Shown here one piece after another: positions 45,690-52,768 of a stretch of 55,046 bases of DNA. Each line of letters opens with the position of its first letter. Positions within the stretch are counted from its first letter, which is position 1. The translations under genes were made by a program, and so were the position numbers. The notes beneath the pieces are model-generated. The model saw only the letters and a list, made by a program, of their open reading frames with translations, was not told the DNA's origin and ran no database searches. Origin of the DNA: Martinezella rhizogenes (GTDB lineage Bacteria > Pseudomonadota > Alphaproteobacteria > Rhizobiales > Rhizobiaceae); contig JAAMEZ010000005.1 in the NCBI GenBank assembly GCA_013322215.1, positions 1 through 55,046 on the forward strand, written 5' to 3'.

Positions 45690-46229
45690 TCAGCCCTTGA
45701 GCTTGGTGTTGCAGAGGCTGTAGTAGCCGCCGCCCTTCTGGATCCACTTCAGACCGCCGAGTGCATTCTTGGCCTTTGCGGCATTGTATGCATCGACGCA
45801 AGTGTGGAAGCGGCCCTTGCCGGGTGTCTCGCTGGCATACTTGGCGTCGACCTTTGCCGGGAAGGTTACGCCTGCCGGAGCAGCCGTCGTCGGCTTTGCC
45901 GGCTCTGCTGCCGGCGGCTTGGTGGCGTCGGGCTCGCTGGCATCGACCTTGGCTGCCGCAGTCGTCTTCGCCGTCTTGGGAGGCGTCGTAGCCGCTGGTG
46001 CGGTGGCTGCGGGAGCGGTGGTCGTCGTAGTGGCGCTGGCATCGGCGCTGCACTGCGTTGCGCGGAAGTCATTCCACTTCTGGCCGTTCAACGTACCAGC
46101 GGTTTTGGCAGCTTGGTATTTGGCGCTGCACTCTTTCATGGTTAGCGCAGAAGCCGAAGAAGCGAGGCCCATCGAGCCCACAACTGTAAGAGACGCAAGA
46201 GACATCAACAGGATGGCACGACTTGTCAT
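45690..46229 (-). CDS. secreted protein with two C-Y-AAK repeats and Ala/Pro/Thr linker
   Basis: A 179-residue exported protein with a signal peptide (MSLASLTVVGSMGLASSASA). Two similar cysteine-flanked units are joined by a long Ala/Thr/Pro linker: CSAKYQAAKTAGTLNGQKW, ending in C, and CVDAYNAAKAKNALGGLKW, also ending in C. The two cysteines in each unit could form one disulfide. This unit recurs in many exported rhizobial proteins, but its role is unknown. The start at 46229 has GGAGG eight bases upstream. Confidence 0.82.
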   Translation of the reverse strand: MTSRAILLMSLASLTVVGSMGLASSASALTMKECSAKYQAAKTAGTLNGQKWNDFRATQCSADASATTTTTAPAATAPAATTPPKTAKTTAAAKVDASEPDATKPPAAEPAKPTTAAPAGVTFPAKVDAKYASETPGKGRFHTCVDAYNAAKAKNALGGLKWIQKGGGYYSLCNTKLKG

Positions 46230-46491
46230 TGGCATATCCTCCGCTCTATGACGAATGTCGAAACTATTAATCGTATCGTCCATATCGATTGTCAATCGAC
46301 GCGCGATCTGGGGGCGACGGAAGACACCATATGCGGACGAACATGAACGCAAACTGTACAAAAATAGCCATTAAAAAGAGTGGCTTGGCCGGACTGACAA
46401 TCTTTGATGGCGATTCGCCGGCGAGTTGAGCTCAGCCGGAGGTAGAAAAAGGTCACGGCCCCGATCTGGCACATTGGCAGGCTTGATTCTG

Positions 46492-46797
46492 CTATTCGCA
46501 GGTCAGCGATGCGCTTGGGCTGCAATAGCATTCGTAACGGGGAGCCGGGCATGTTGCGGTTGCAAGGCTGAAATCCTGGCAATTGCATTGGACATGAAAC
46601 TGTTGATCTGCCGTCGCCGACGTCGCGCTGTAGATAGAAAAGCCGGTGCCGATATCGGCCGGGCGAGATCCGACGCTGAAGGAATAGGTCGAAGCGGTGC
46701 TTTGCGGCGGCGCGTTATCCTGCTTGGCCAACGCCATGAATGGAAGGCAGAGCACACCGCAAATCGCAAGCAATAGCCTTGGAATAGATTTGACCAT
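46492..46797 (-). CDS. small secreted cysteine-rich protein, paralogue of the next gene
   Basis: A 101-residue protein with a signal peptide (LLLAICGVLCLPFMALA). The mature part has the pattern RPADIGTGFSIYS and a closing cluster of six cysteines spaced CNCQDF, TCPAPRYECYC, LTC. It is clearly similar to the product at 46816-47133. Nothing else was recognised. Confidence 0.75.
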   Translation of the reverse strand: MVKSIPRLLLAICGVLCLPFMALAKQDNAPPQSTASTYSFSVGSRPADIGTGFSIYSATSATADQQFHVQCNCQDFSLATATCPAPRYECYCSPSASLTCE

Positions 46798-46815
46798 ATC
46801 TCATGCCCGCCTTTC

Positions 46816-47133
46816 CTATTGGCACATCAGATAGGCGTGCGGAACGCAGGTGCATGCATAAGACTGTGTCGGGCACGTCATGTCCTGCAATGTCCGGTCG
46901 TCGCAATTACACGTTACGAAATAGGACGAGTTATTCGGCATCTTCAGAATGCTCGAAGTGGAATAGCCGCTGCCAAGATCCGCGCGCCGATAGCTGAAGC
47001 TCGAAGCCGAATTTTGGCCATTCTGGTTGTTACCAGCCGTCTGCGCCATGACCGGCAGGACAGACACGGTAAGGAGAAATAACGCTTTGAAACCGGTCTT
47101 CCGATAACGGATCGCGCCAAAAACGGGTCTCAT
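46816..47133 (-). CDS. small secreted cysteine-rich protein, paralogue of the previous gene
   Basis: A 105-residue exported protein, signal peptide LFLLTVSVLPVMA. The mature region RRADLGSGYSTSS and the cysteine pattern CNCDDR, TCPTQSYACTC, LMC line up with the neighbour at 46492-46797, so the two arose by tandem duplication. The gap is 18 bases, pointing to cotranscription. Disulfide-rich secreted proteins of unknown function. Confidence 0.75.
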   Translation of the reverse strand: MRPVFGAIRYRKTGFKALFLLTVSVLPVMAQTAGNNQNGQNSASSFSYRRADLGSGYSTSSILKMPNNSSYFVTCNCDDRTLQDMTCPTQSYACTCVPHAYLMCQ

Positions 47134-47722
47134 GTCCTAACTCCATTCTGCAGTTTTGTTTGGGAATGAATTCTAGTTTCGGAATGTTTCTTCCGTTTCT
47201 CCCTCTGTTGCGAAACTTTTCCTGTCCGCAATTTCCAGCCATGAGATAAGCGGAACGTCGCAGGCGCCTCGGCTCGGCATGATGGTTGGGAACCATCGGG
47301 ACTTTCGTCCGACTTGCTGGCGTCTAACTTGCTGGCCGACGATATCACCACTGCGCGGAGGGAAAAAGTCGTTAGGACCCTATCAAAGAGCCGCTGACGA
47401 TCACTGTTTCGCGAGGAATAAGAGCGATTGCGGAACGGATACAACCTATCGTGAACTTCGGACCTTGAAGTGTAGTCGCATCGCCCTAGTTTTCTTGGTG
47501 CAGTTCCCCTCTCTGTGCCCTGGATGCTCTCCCTTCCAGGGCATTTTTCTTTCGGGCATCTTTCTGGCGAGTGAGGCGCAGTGGATGGACCGTCCACCAA
47601 ATGATTCGCCACAGCTTCCAAATGGGCGTAGGCTACCTCTACCGCAGGCTACCGAATCCGTAGGCGCCAGCGGCTGAGAGAGACAACGCGCTCTCGCCTG
47701 CAGAGGTCAAGGAGTTACCCGC
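47134..47722. other. 589-base region between the secreted pair and a small protein gene
   Basis: The region holds a strong plus-strand terminator (47516-47553), a promoter-like pair 17 bases or so apart (47465-47470 and 47487-47492) and no supported ORF. A 132-codon plus frame (47279-47677) and a 163-codon minus frame have no recognisable features and are not called. Confidence 0.55.
47499..47553 (+). ncRNA. candidate 55-base small RNA with CU-rich terminator loop
   Basis: A -35-like TTGAAG (47465-47470) and -10-like TAGTTT (47487-47492), 16 bases apart, precede a short transcript ending in TGCCCTGG/CCAGGGCA (47516-47523, 47536-47543) plus TTTTTCTTTC. The terminator loop contains CTCTCCC, and a second CCCCTCTC lies just upstream. 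Such CU-rich single strands can pair with Shine-Dalgarno regions, as in several rhizobial trans-acting sRNAs. No ORF is present. Confidence 0.45.
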
Positions 47723-47884
47723 ATGACCTCGCATGACAATCGTGACAATGTACTGAGCGATCAGAAACTGCATGATCTTCTCAAGGCAGAAGACAGGATA
47801 GATCTTTTGGAGAAATCGAAACGGGGCACTCTGGATGAGTCGGAAATGCCCGTAGCGGAAGATGCCGAAGGCACCTCCTTGTAA
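47723..47884 (+). CDS. small acidic hypothetical protein (53 residues)
   Basis: An ATG with a strong AAGGAG eight bases upstream (47709-47714) opens a 53-codon frame ending in TAA. The product is highly charged (LHDLLKAEDRIDLLEKSKRG) and probably helical, with an acidic C-terminus. No family is recognised. The strong ribosome site and codon use make it likely to be expressed. Confidence 0.55.
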   Translation: MTSHDNRDNVLSDQKLHDLLKAEDRIDLLEKSKRGTLDESEMPVAEDAEGTSL

Positions 47885-47993
47885 GCTATCGCAGTTTTTC
47901 GCGGTCAATCGGACAGGTCGTTTGACCTGTCCTGCTTAGCATTGGAATTCGACGTAACATCCGAGATCGTCTTCAGGCGATCACCGATCGGTT

Positions 47994-48710
47994 TCACACG
48001 TCATTGATCGTTTCGCCGAAGACTTGTTCGAACGCCTCACGGAGGCGGATATCGACATCCGTCATCATGACCGGCAAGCCGAGATCGACGAGGCTGGTGA
48101 CGCCATGGGCCGAGATTCCGCAGGGAATGATGCCGGTGAAATGCCCGAGATCGGGATCGACGTTCAGCGAGAGACCGTGAAACGTCACCCATTTGCGCAC
48201 GCGGATGCCGAGAGCCGCAATCTTGTCCTCAGCCACGGTGCCATCAGGCAGAATCGGCTTCTCCGGGCGCCTGACCCAGACGCCGACCCGATCTTCGCGC
48301 CTCTCGCCGCGCACATTCATCGATTCGAGCGTGCGAATGATGACCTCTTCGAGCGCGCCGACGAAGGCACGTATATCCTGCCGCCGACACTTCAGATCCA
48401 GCATGACATAGGCGACGCGCTGACCCGGCCCGTGATAGGTATATTCGCCACCGCGTCCGGTCGCGAAGACCGGAAATCGATCCGGCTCGATCAGATCGGC
48501 GGCATTGGCGCTGGTGCCCGCTGTATAGAGTGGCGGATGTTCGACCAGCCAGACGAGCTCCGGCGCCCGCCCCTCGGCAATAGCGGCCACTTCCGCCTCC
48601 ATGGTGGCTACGGCCTCTTCATATGGCACGAGGCCGTCACTGATCCGCCAGCGGACGGGCGGCGTGCCTTGAGCGGGAAACATCTGATGAGAAAGTTCGG
48701 TGCGAAGCAT
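47994..48710 (-). CDS. lipB: octanoyltransferase (lipoyl synthesis)
   Basis: A 238-residue LipB, which transfers octanoyl from acyl-carrier protein to lipoyl domains, the first step of lipoate synthesis. The family stretches are [39 protein letters not shown] and [20 protein letters not shown] (catalytic lysine). The active cysteine is in [15 protein letters not shown]. The start at 48710 is chosen by homology. An inverted repeat with DnaA-box-like halves lies 31-72 bases upstream. Confidence 0.96.
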   Translation of the reverse strand: MLRTELSHQMFPAQGTPPVRWRISDGLVPYEEAVATMEAEVAAIAEGRAPELVWLVEHPPLYTAGTSANAADLIEPDRFPVFATGRGGEYTYHGPGQRVAYVMLDLKCRRQDIRAFVGALEEVIIRTLESMNVRGERREDRVGVWVRRPEKPILPDGTVAEDKIAALGIRVRKWVTFHGLSLNVDPDLGHFTGIIPCGISAHGVTSLVDLGLPVMMTDVDIRLREAFEQVFGETINDV

Positions 48711-48740
48711 ATGGCAGTCCTTTACGCGCCGCGCGGGCCG

Positions 48741-48782
48741 CATATGTGGAAAACCTGCGTGCCGACGGGTTGTCCACATATG
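48741..48782. repeat. long inverted repeat with DnaA-box-like halves upstream of lipB
   Basis: CATATGTGGA (48741-48750) pairs with TCCACATATG (48773-48782), extended by AACC/GGTT after a one-base mismatch, so 14 of 15 positions match around a 12-base loop. The inner edges read TTTTCCACA (minus strand, 48745-48753) and TTGTCCACA (plus strand, 48770-48778), close to the DnaA box TTATNCACA. It sits 31-72 bases before lipB. It may be a DnaA-type binding site or an mRNA hairpin. Confidence 0.5.
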
Positions 48783-48886
48783 GCGCTATTCGGGCGGGAA
48801 TTCAAACATGTAAGGCGTTTCCGCCGCATCCGGACCAGCTCGATCGGAGGAGCTGTGAAGGAATTTAAAAAAACTGACATATCGCT

Positions 48887-48915
48887 CTTGTGCCCCCCGA
48901 ATGCTTTTGCTACAT
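48887..48915 (+). promoter_or_regulatory. sigma-70 promoter of tRNA-Leu
   Basis: CTTGTG (48887-48892), a 17-base spacer and CTACAT (48910-48915) fit the alphaproteobacterial consensus CTTGAC-N17-CTATAT with one or two mismatches. The tRNA begins 35 bases after the -10 element. Confidence 0.65.
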
Positions 48916-48949
48916 GCAGCCGCGCCGGAGCAATCTGGCCTACCACGAT

Positions 48950-49034
48950 GCGGTCGTGGCGGAATTGGTAGACGCGCAGCGTTGAGGTCGCTGTGGGGCA
49001 ACCCGTGGAAGTTCGAGTCTTCTCGACCGCACCA
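48950..49034 (+). tRNA. tRNA-Leu (anticodon GAG)
   Basis: An 85-base class II tRNA with encoded CCA. The acceptor stem is GCGGTCG/CGACCGC plus A-CCA. The anticodon stem is CAGCG/CGCTG around loop TTGAGGT with anticodon GAG at 48984-48986 (reads CUC/CUU). A long variable arm (GGG/CCC) follows, then the T arm GGAAG-TTCGAGT-CTTCT. Promoter and terminator are visible on both sides. Confidence 0.97.
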
Positions 49035-49036
49035 AG

Positions 49037-49066
49037 AACCCGGCTTTGGCCGGGTTTTTTGTTTTT
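49037..49066 (+). terminator. Rho-independent terminator of tRNA-Leu
   Basis: AACCCGGC/GCCGGGTT with a four-base loop followed by a thymine-rich run interrupted by one G. Confidence 0.88.
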
Positions 49067-49192
49067 GGCCCTTGGCGAAACCACAAAGGTCTGCGCCTTG
49101 CGTCAATTTGGGCGCTCGCGTTGCGGCCCTCCAAACGGATCTTCAGTTTTGGGTCCAGAATTTGGAAAACTGCTCGCACAAGGGTGACCCGA

Positions 49193-49657
49193 TCATCTAC
49201 AGGCGGCATCGCGCGCCAGGATGTCGGCGAGCTCATTGCCTGCAGCTCCTGAATGCCCCTTGCACCATTCCACAACCACATTCGGATGCTGTTCAAGCAG
49301 GCGGTCGAGTTGTTGCCAGATCTCCATGTCGTGGATCCGCCGGCGTCGCGTGTGCGGGTTCGAGGTAATCCGCTTCCAGCCGTTGGTGCGCCAGATTGCC
49401 CTCCACCGACAGCAGCCTTCTACGACGTGAACGGCATCCGTCCAGAGCGAGATCGGCTGTGCCGAAGCCTCTGAGGCGATCCAGGCCATTGCGTTTAGAA
49501 CGGCGAGGACTTCGAACGTGTTGTTCGATATGCCAGCCCCCTTGCCACAATCGGCATATAACTGTCGGTCGCCTTCATAGACCACGAACGCCCATCCTCC
49601 GGAGCGGGAGGCGGCGTTGAAGGAGCCGTCGGTGTAGATGTGAAGCGAGTCGGTCAT
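49193..49657 (-). CDS. RNase HI-fold protein, divergent from housekeeping RnhA
   Basis: A 154-residue RNase H with the full catalytic set: Asp10 in YTDGSF, Glu49 in NNTFEVLAV, Asp74 in LWTDAVHVV, His135 in CKGHSG and Asp145 in NELADILA. It differs from the usual rhizobial RnhA pattern (for example TDAVHV in place of TDSxYV), so it is probably a second RNase H. It may digest RNA-DNA hybrids. It lies after the tRNA-Leu gene on the opposite strand, a common island site, but no integrase is present. Confidence 0.88.
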   Translation of the reverse strand: MTDSLHIYTDGSFNAASRSGGWAFVVYEGDRQLYADCGKGAGISNNTFEVLAVLNAMAWIASEASAQPISLWTDAVHVVEGCCRWRAIWRTNGWKRITSNPHTRRRRIHDMEIWQQLDRLLEQHPNVVVEWCKGHSGAAGNELADILARDAACR

Positions 49658-49969
49658 GCGGAGAACATAACATCAATAGGGAAGTGGCTAGGGGAGAGTT
49701 CCAGGGCTTTCGCGAACGGGTTCCTTCGCTTAGAGGCCGCTCTCGCTTTCTCGCGGATAACGACGGCGGAATCCGGCCTCCGATTTGGGGTGATGTAAAT
49801 GCCCTGCCCGCCATCAATATGATGCGGCGGGAAGTGAAGGCAGCGGACGACGGTGACGAAAACGCGTATCGCGTTCCATTCGATGCGTCGCGCCACGATA
49901 GAATTCCATGGATGTTTTCAGGCGCGCGGCGTGCAAGCTGGCAATCATAGAAAACCTTGGAGGTGGCTC
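49658..49969. other. 312-base intergenic region before the small conserved gene
   Basis: Contains a short perfect inverted repeat, AACGCG-TAT-CGCGTT, near 49861-49875, and the GGAGG site of the next gene. Two minus-strand frames cross it with no recognisable features. I see no RNA gene. Confidence 0.4.
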
Positions 49970-50308
49970 ATGCCCCGTTTCCTTGCCGTTTACACTATGA
50001 AGCCCGAAGATCTCGCGTCTTTTCGAAGCCTACCCAAAGCCGAGCAGGATGCTGTCGATGCTATCGGCATCGCACAATGGGCTGCGTGGGAAGAAAGAAA
50101 CGCTGCCTCTATCCTTGATCACGGCGGCATGGTGGGAAAGACGACTCGCATCACCAGGAACGGCGTCGCCGACGCGGTCAATCCATTCTGCGGCTACCTG
50201 GTGGTCGAGGCTGAAACCGCAGATGCCGCCGCAAGGCTTTTCCAGGACCACCCCCATATTACCGTCTTTCCCGGCGACGGCGTCGATATCATGCCGTTTT
50301 TAACCTGA
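49970..50308 (+). CDS. conserved hypothetical protein, YCII-like small fold
   Basis: A 112-residue protein starting MPRFLAVYTMKPEDLASFRS and ending AARLFQDHPHITVFPGDGVDIMPFL. The order beta-alpha-beta with the HPH segment and terminal IMPF strand resembles the YCII-related/dimeric ferredoxin-like fold, so a small dimeric protein is likely. The function is unknown. The start at 49970 has GGAGG just upstream; the longer frame is not supported. Confidence 0.7.
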   Translation: MPRFLAVYTMKPEDLASFRSLPKAEQDAVDAIGIAQWAAWEERNAASILDHGGMVGKTTRITRNGVADAVNPFCGYLVVEAETADAAARLFQDHPHITVFPGDGVDIMPFLT

Positions 50309-50583
50309 CTTCGTTGATGTACCCTTCCACCATAACGATGAGACCCGGCAGAAGTGTGCTTGGGGAAAACAAGCAGACGCGCTGCCGATCATCGGCATAT
50401 CGGCCGTGAGAGCGAAGCGGCTTCATCCGAAACGGGAGAAGCGAAAATAATCAAAGCGGAGGCTGAAATCCAAGCGAATTCGCCTTCCTCGCCCTTGATG
50501 GCAAAAGCGGCCGGATTTTCATGCTCACTTGACTTCGCGCTCCTCTCTGGCACCGTAAAATTTCCTGAGACGTTGGAGGATGC

Positions 50584-50799
50584 ATGACGCCAGAACGCTT
50601 TTCCGAATGCCTTTTGCATATCCGCTGGACGCCGATCAATCTGGCGAGCGCCCTGCAATGCGACCTCTCATGGGTGGAGGCGCTGGAGGCTGGAAATGCC
50701 GAAGTGCCGGCCGGATTGGCAACCTGGCTGGAAACTCTCGCCCAATGCCATGAGCAGGCCGGCGTTCCCACGACCTATCGCGGACGGGGGCACGACTGA
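50584..50799 (+). CDS. small hypothetical protein, possible Cro/CI-like fold
   Basis: A 71-residue protein beginning at an ATG preceded by GGAGG. The stretch FSECLLHIRWTPINLASALQCDLSWVEALEAGN could form a short helix-turn-helix of the Cro/CI kind, with weak support. It is preceded by about 270 bases without a clear gene. Confidence 0.6.
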   Translation: MTPERFSECLLHIRWTPINLASALQCDLSWVEALEAGNAEVPAGLATWLETLAQCHEQAGVPTTYRGRGHD

Positions 50800-50873
50800 G
50801 ATTGGCAGAATAAGCCTGGAAACGAATGACAGCTCGAAACAGCGGATAACTCATTCCAACGGAGGGATTGGAG

Positions 50874-51068
50874 ATGAATGATGATTTTCGCTTGAAGCTT
50901 ATCAAAATCAGAGGCGAGAAGATCGCCCACCGCAATGAACTGCTGGCGATGAAGATGCAGGACGCAAATACAAAAGGAGCTGGCCAGGATATCGATCTTG
51001 ACGGCATGATCGCCCGCGAGCAGCTCGCGATCGACAACCTCGACGATACGATTGCCCGCCTCAGCTAG
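50874..51068 (+). CDS. small hypothetical helical protein
   Basis: A 64-residue, mostly helical and charged protein with heptad-like spacing (FRLKLIKIRGEKIAHRNEL, then AREQLAIDNLDDTIARL). ATG at 50874 is preceded by GGAGGG. It lies 75 bases downstream of the small gene at 50584. No domain is recognised. Confidence 0.6.
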   Translation: MNDDFRLKLIKIRGEKIAHRNELLAMKMQDANTKGAGQDIDLDGMIAREQLAIDNLDDTIARLS

Positions 51069-51110
51069 AGAGGCTCAGCTCCGCGCCATGAACGTCAAAG
51101 GGCGCAGCGC

Positions 51111-51533
51111 TCAATGCGCCACATCCTTGCTGAGATTGCGCAGCCTGATCTGATGGTCGAGGCGCTCAAGTTGGTTTGTCGTCGTCTCTATCAGCCGGCC
51201 GATCTCCTGATAGGCCGTTCGCAGCCGCGAAAGCTCGTTCCTGACGGCTTCCAGGGCGCGCTCGTCGCTGTCCTCCCCGGGCCCGTCACCCGATCCGGTC
51301 ATCAGCCAAGCCGGTGAAACATCGAAAAGAGCCGACATCTTGACCAGCGCGGAAGAATTGGGCTCGGCGCGGTCGGATTCCCACGCAAGCATGGTCTCCT
51401 CGCTGACGCCAAGTTGTCGGGCCAGTGTTTCGAGACTGATTCCCGCGGCGTCGCGCGCCATGGACAAGCGCCCTCCAAGCGTGTCACCGCCTTCATCCGA
51501 AAAAACGGTCGTCTCTTGTTCTGGTTTGAACAT
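51111..51533 (-). CDS. XRE-family helix-turn-helix regulator
   Basis: A 140-residue protein with an XRE HTH near residues 20-75: GGRLSMARDAAGISLETLA, then RQLGVSEETMLAWESDRAEP and ALFDVSPAWLMTG. A C-terminal helical, charged region with a coiled coil (QEIGRLIETTTNQLERLDHQI) probably dimerises. Target genes are unknown. The start at 51533 is preferred over the upstream ATG. Confidence 0.88.
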   Translation of the reverse strand: MFKPEQETTVFSDEGGDTLGGRLSMARDAAGISLETLARQLGVSEETMLAWESDRAEPNSSALVKMSALFDVSPAWLMTGSGDGPGEDSDERALEAVRNELSRLRTAYQEIGRLIETTTNQLERLDHQIRLRNLSKDVAH

Positions 51534-51751
51534 CGGTGCGATCCCTTTCCTGGTCGCGCCGGCGATTTTGTGCCGCGCATTCATGTTTTAGCTGTTTCCA
51601 AAGCTCCAGATAGGTCTAAGGGCGTCATCTCGCCATTGCGATCTGTCCCAATTGGAAAAGTGTGACACTTTCCGATGGCTATCGCCGAGACTTGCAACCC
51701 ACTCCTGATCGCGCCTTGATTGCATGCCTTTCCTGTGTTTGATGTCTGCCC

Positions 51752-52687
51752 ATGTCCGTTTCTCCCGCCATTTCCACACAGCAGAATCCACTCAGGGGCA
51801 TGACGATCATGGCGAGCGCCATGATCCTGTTGCCGACGATGGATGCGATCGCCAAATACATGGCGAGCTTCGAAGGCATGTCGCCCGGCCAGGTGACCTT
51901 CTATCGCTTCTTCTTTCAGCTTGTCTGCATGCTGCCGATGCTGTTGACCGTGGCCGGACGGTCGGCCTTTTCCGCAAAACGCCCCTGGATGAACCTGCTG
52001 CGGGGCGCGCTGCACGGCGCTGCCAGCCTACTCTTCTTCGCGGCGGTCAAATACATGCCGCTTGCCGATGTTTTCGCGATCTATTTCGTCGAACCTTTTA
52101 TGCTGACGGCACTTTCGGCTCTGTTTCTCGGAGATAAGGTCGGCTGGAGGCGCTGGCTGGCGATCGTCATCGGTTTCGTCGGCGCGATGATCGTCATCCA
52201 GCCGAGTTTCGAGATTTTCGGACTGAAGGCGTTGCTGCCGGTTGCCTGCGCTTTCCTCTTTGCTCTCTATCTGTTCATGAACCGGGCGGTCGGCGAGGCG
52301 GATTCGCCGATGACGATGCAGGTCATGGCCGGCGTTGGTGGCACGCTGTTCATGTCGGTCACCCTGCTCGCGGGAGCATCCGCCGGCATCGCTGATTTCG
52401 AACCTTCCCTACCCGCCTCGACGCTGGGCCTCATCCTTCTGCTGATTCTGGGCTCGATATCGGGCTACGCGCATATGCTCGTCGTCAGAGCCTTCCGGCT
52501 GGCGCCGCTCTCGTTGCTTGCTCCGTTCCAATATTTCGAGATCATTTCCGCCACCGTCCTCGGCTACGCGATCTTCGGAGATTTTCCCAATCTTTCCAAA
52601 TGGATCGGTATCGCCATCATCGTCAGCTCCGGCCTCTTCATCATCTGGCGGGAGCGCGTTCAGTCGAGATTGGAAAAAACCGCGTGA
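51752..52687 (+). CDS. EamA/DMT-family transporter
   Basis: A 311-residue drug/metabolite-transporter protein with ten predicted helices in two EamA repeats. The opening SVSPAISTQQNPLRGMTIMA and the later VTFYRFFFQLVCMLPML and PFQYFEIISATVLGYAIFGDFPN are typical. Substrate unknown. It runs in the same direction as pccA 81 bases downstream but probably has its own promoter. Confidence 0.92.
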   Translation: MSVSPAISTQQNPLRGMTIMASAMILLPTMDAIAKYMASFEGMSPGQVTFYRFFFQLVCMLPMLLTVAGRSAFSAKRPWMNLLRGALHGAASLLFFAAVKYMPLADVFAIYFVEPFMLTALSALFLGDKVGWRRWLAIVIGFVGAMIVIQPSFEIFGLKALLPVACAFLFALYLFMNRAVGEADSPMTMQVMAGVGGTLFMSVTLLAGASAGIADFEPSLPASTLGLILLLILGSISGYAHMLVVRAFRLAPLSLLAPFQYFEIISATVLGYAIFGDFPNLSKWIGIAIIVSSGLFIIWRERVQSRLEKTA

Positions 52688-52768
52688 GTGCAGATATCTT
52701 GCACATGGACCCGCAGTGCAATTTGTGGCTAAAACACTGACTGAATAGGGTATTTGGGCGGAGATTGC

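Noticed and set aside
48950..49657. genomic island at tRNA-Leu
   Set aside because: No integrase, no direct repeat of the tRNA 3' end and no shift in composition was seen within the window.
50354..50587. 77-codon frame before the small gene at 50584
   Set aside because: No ribosome site, no domain, and it overlaps the better-supported ATG at 50584.
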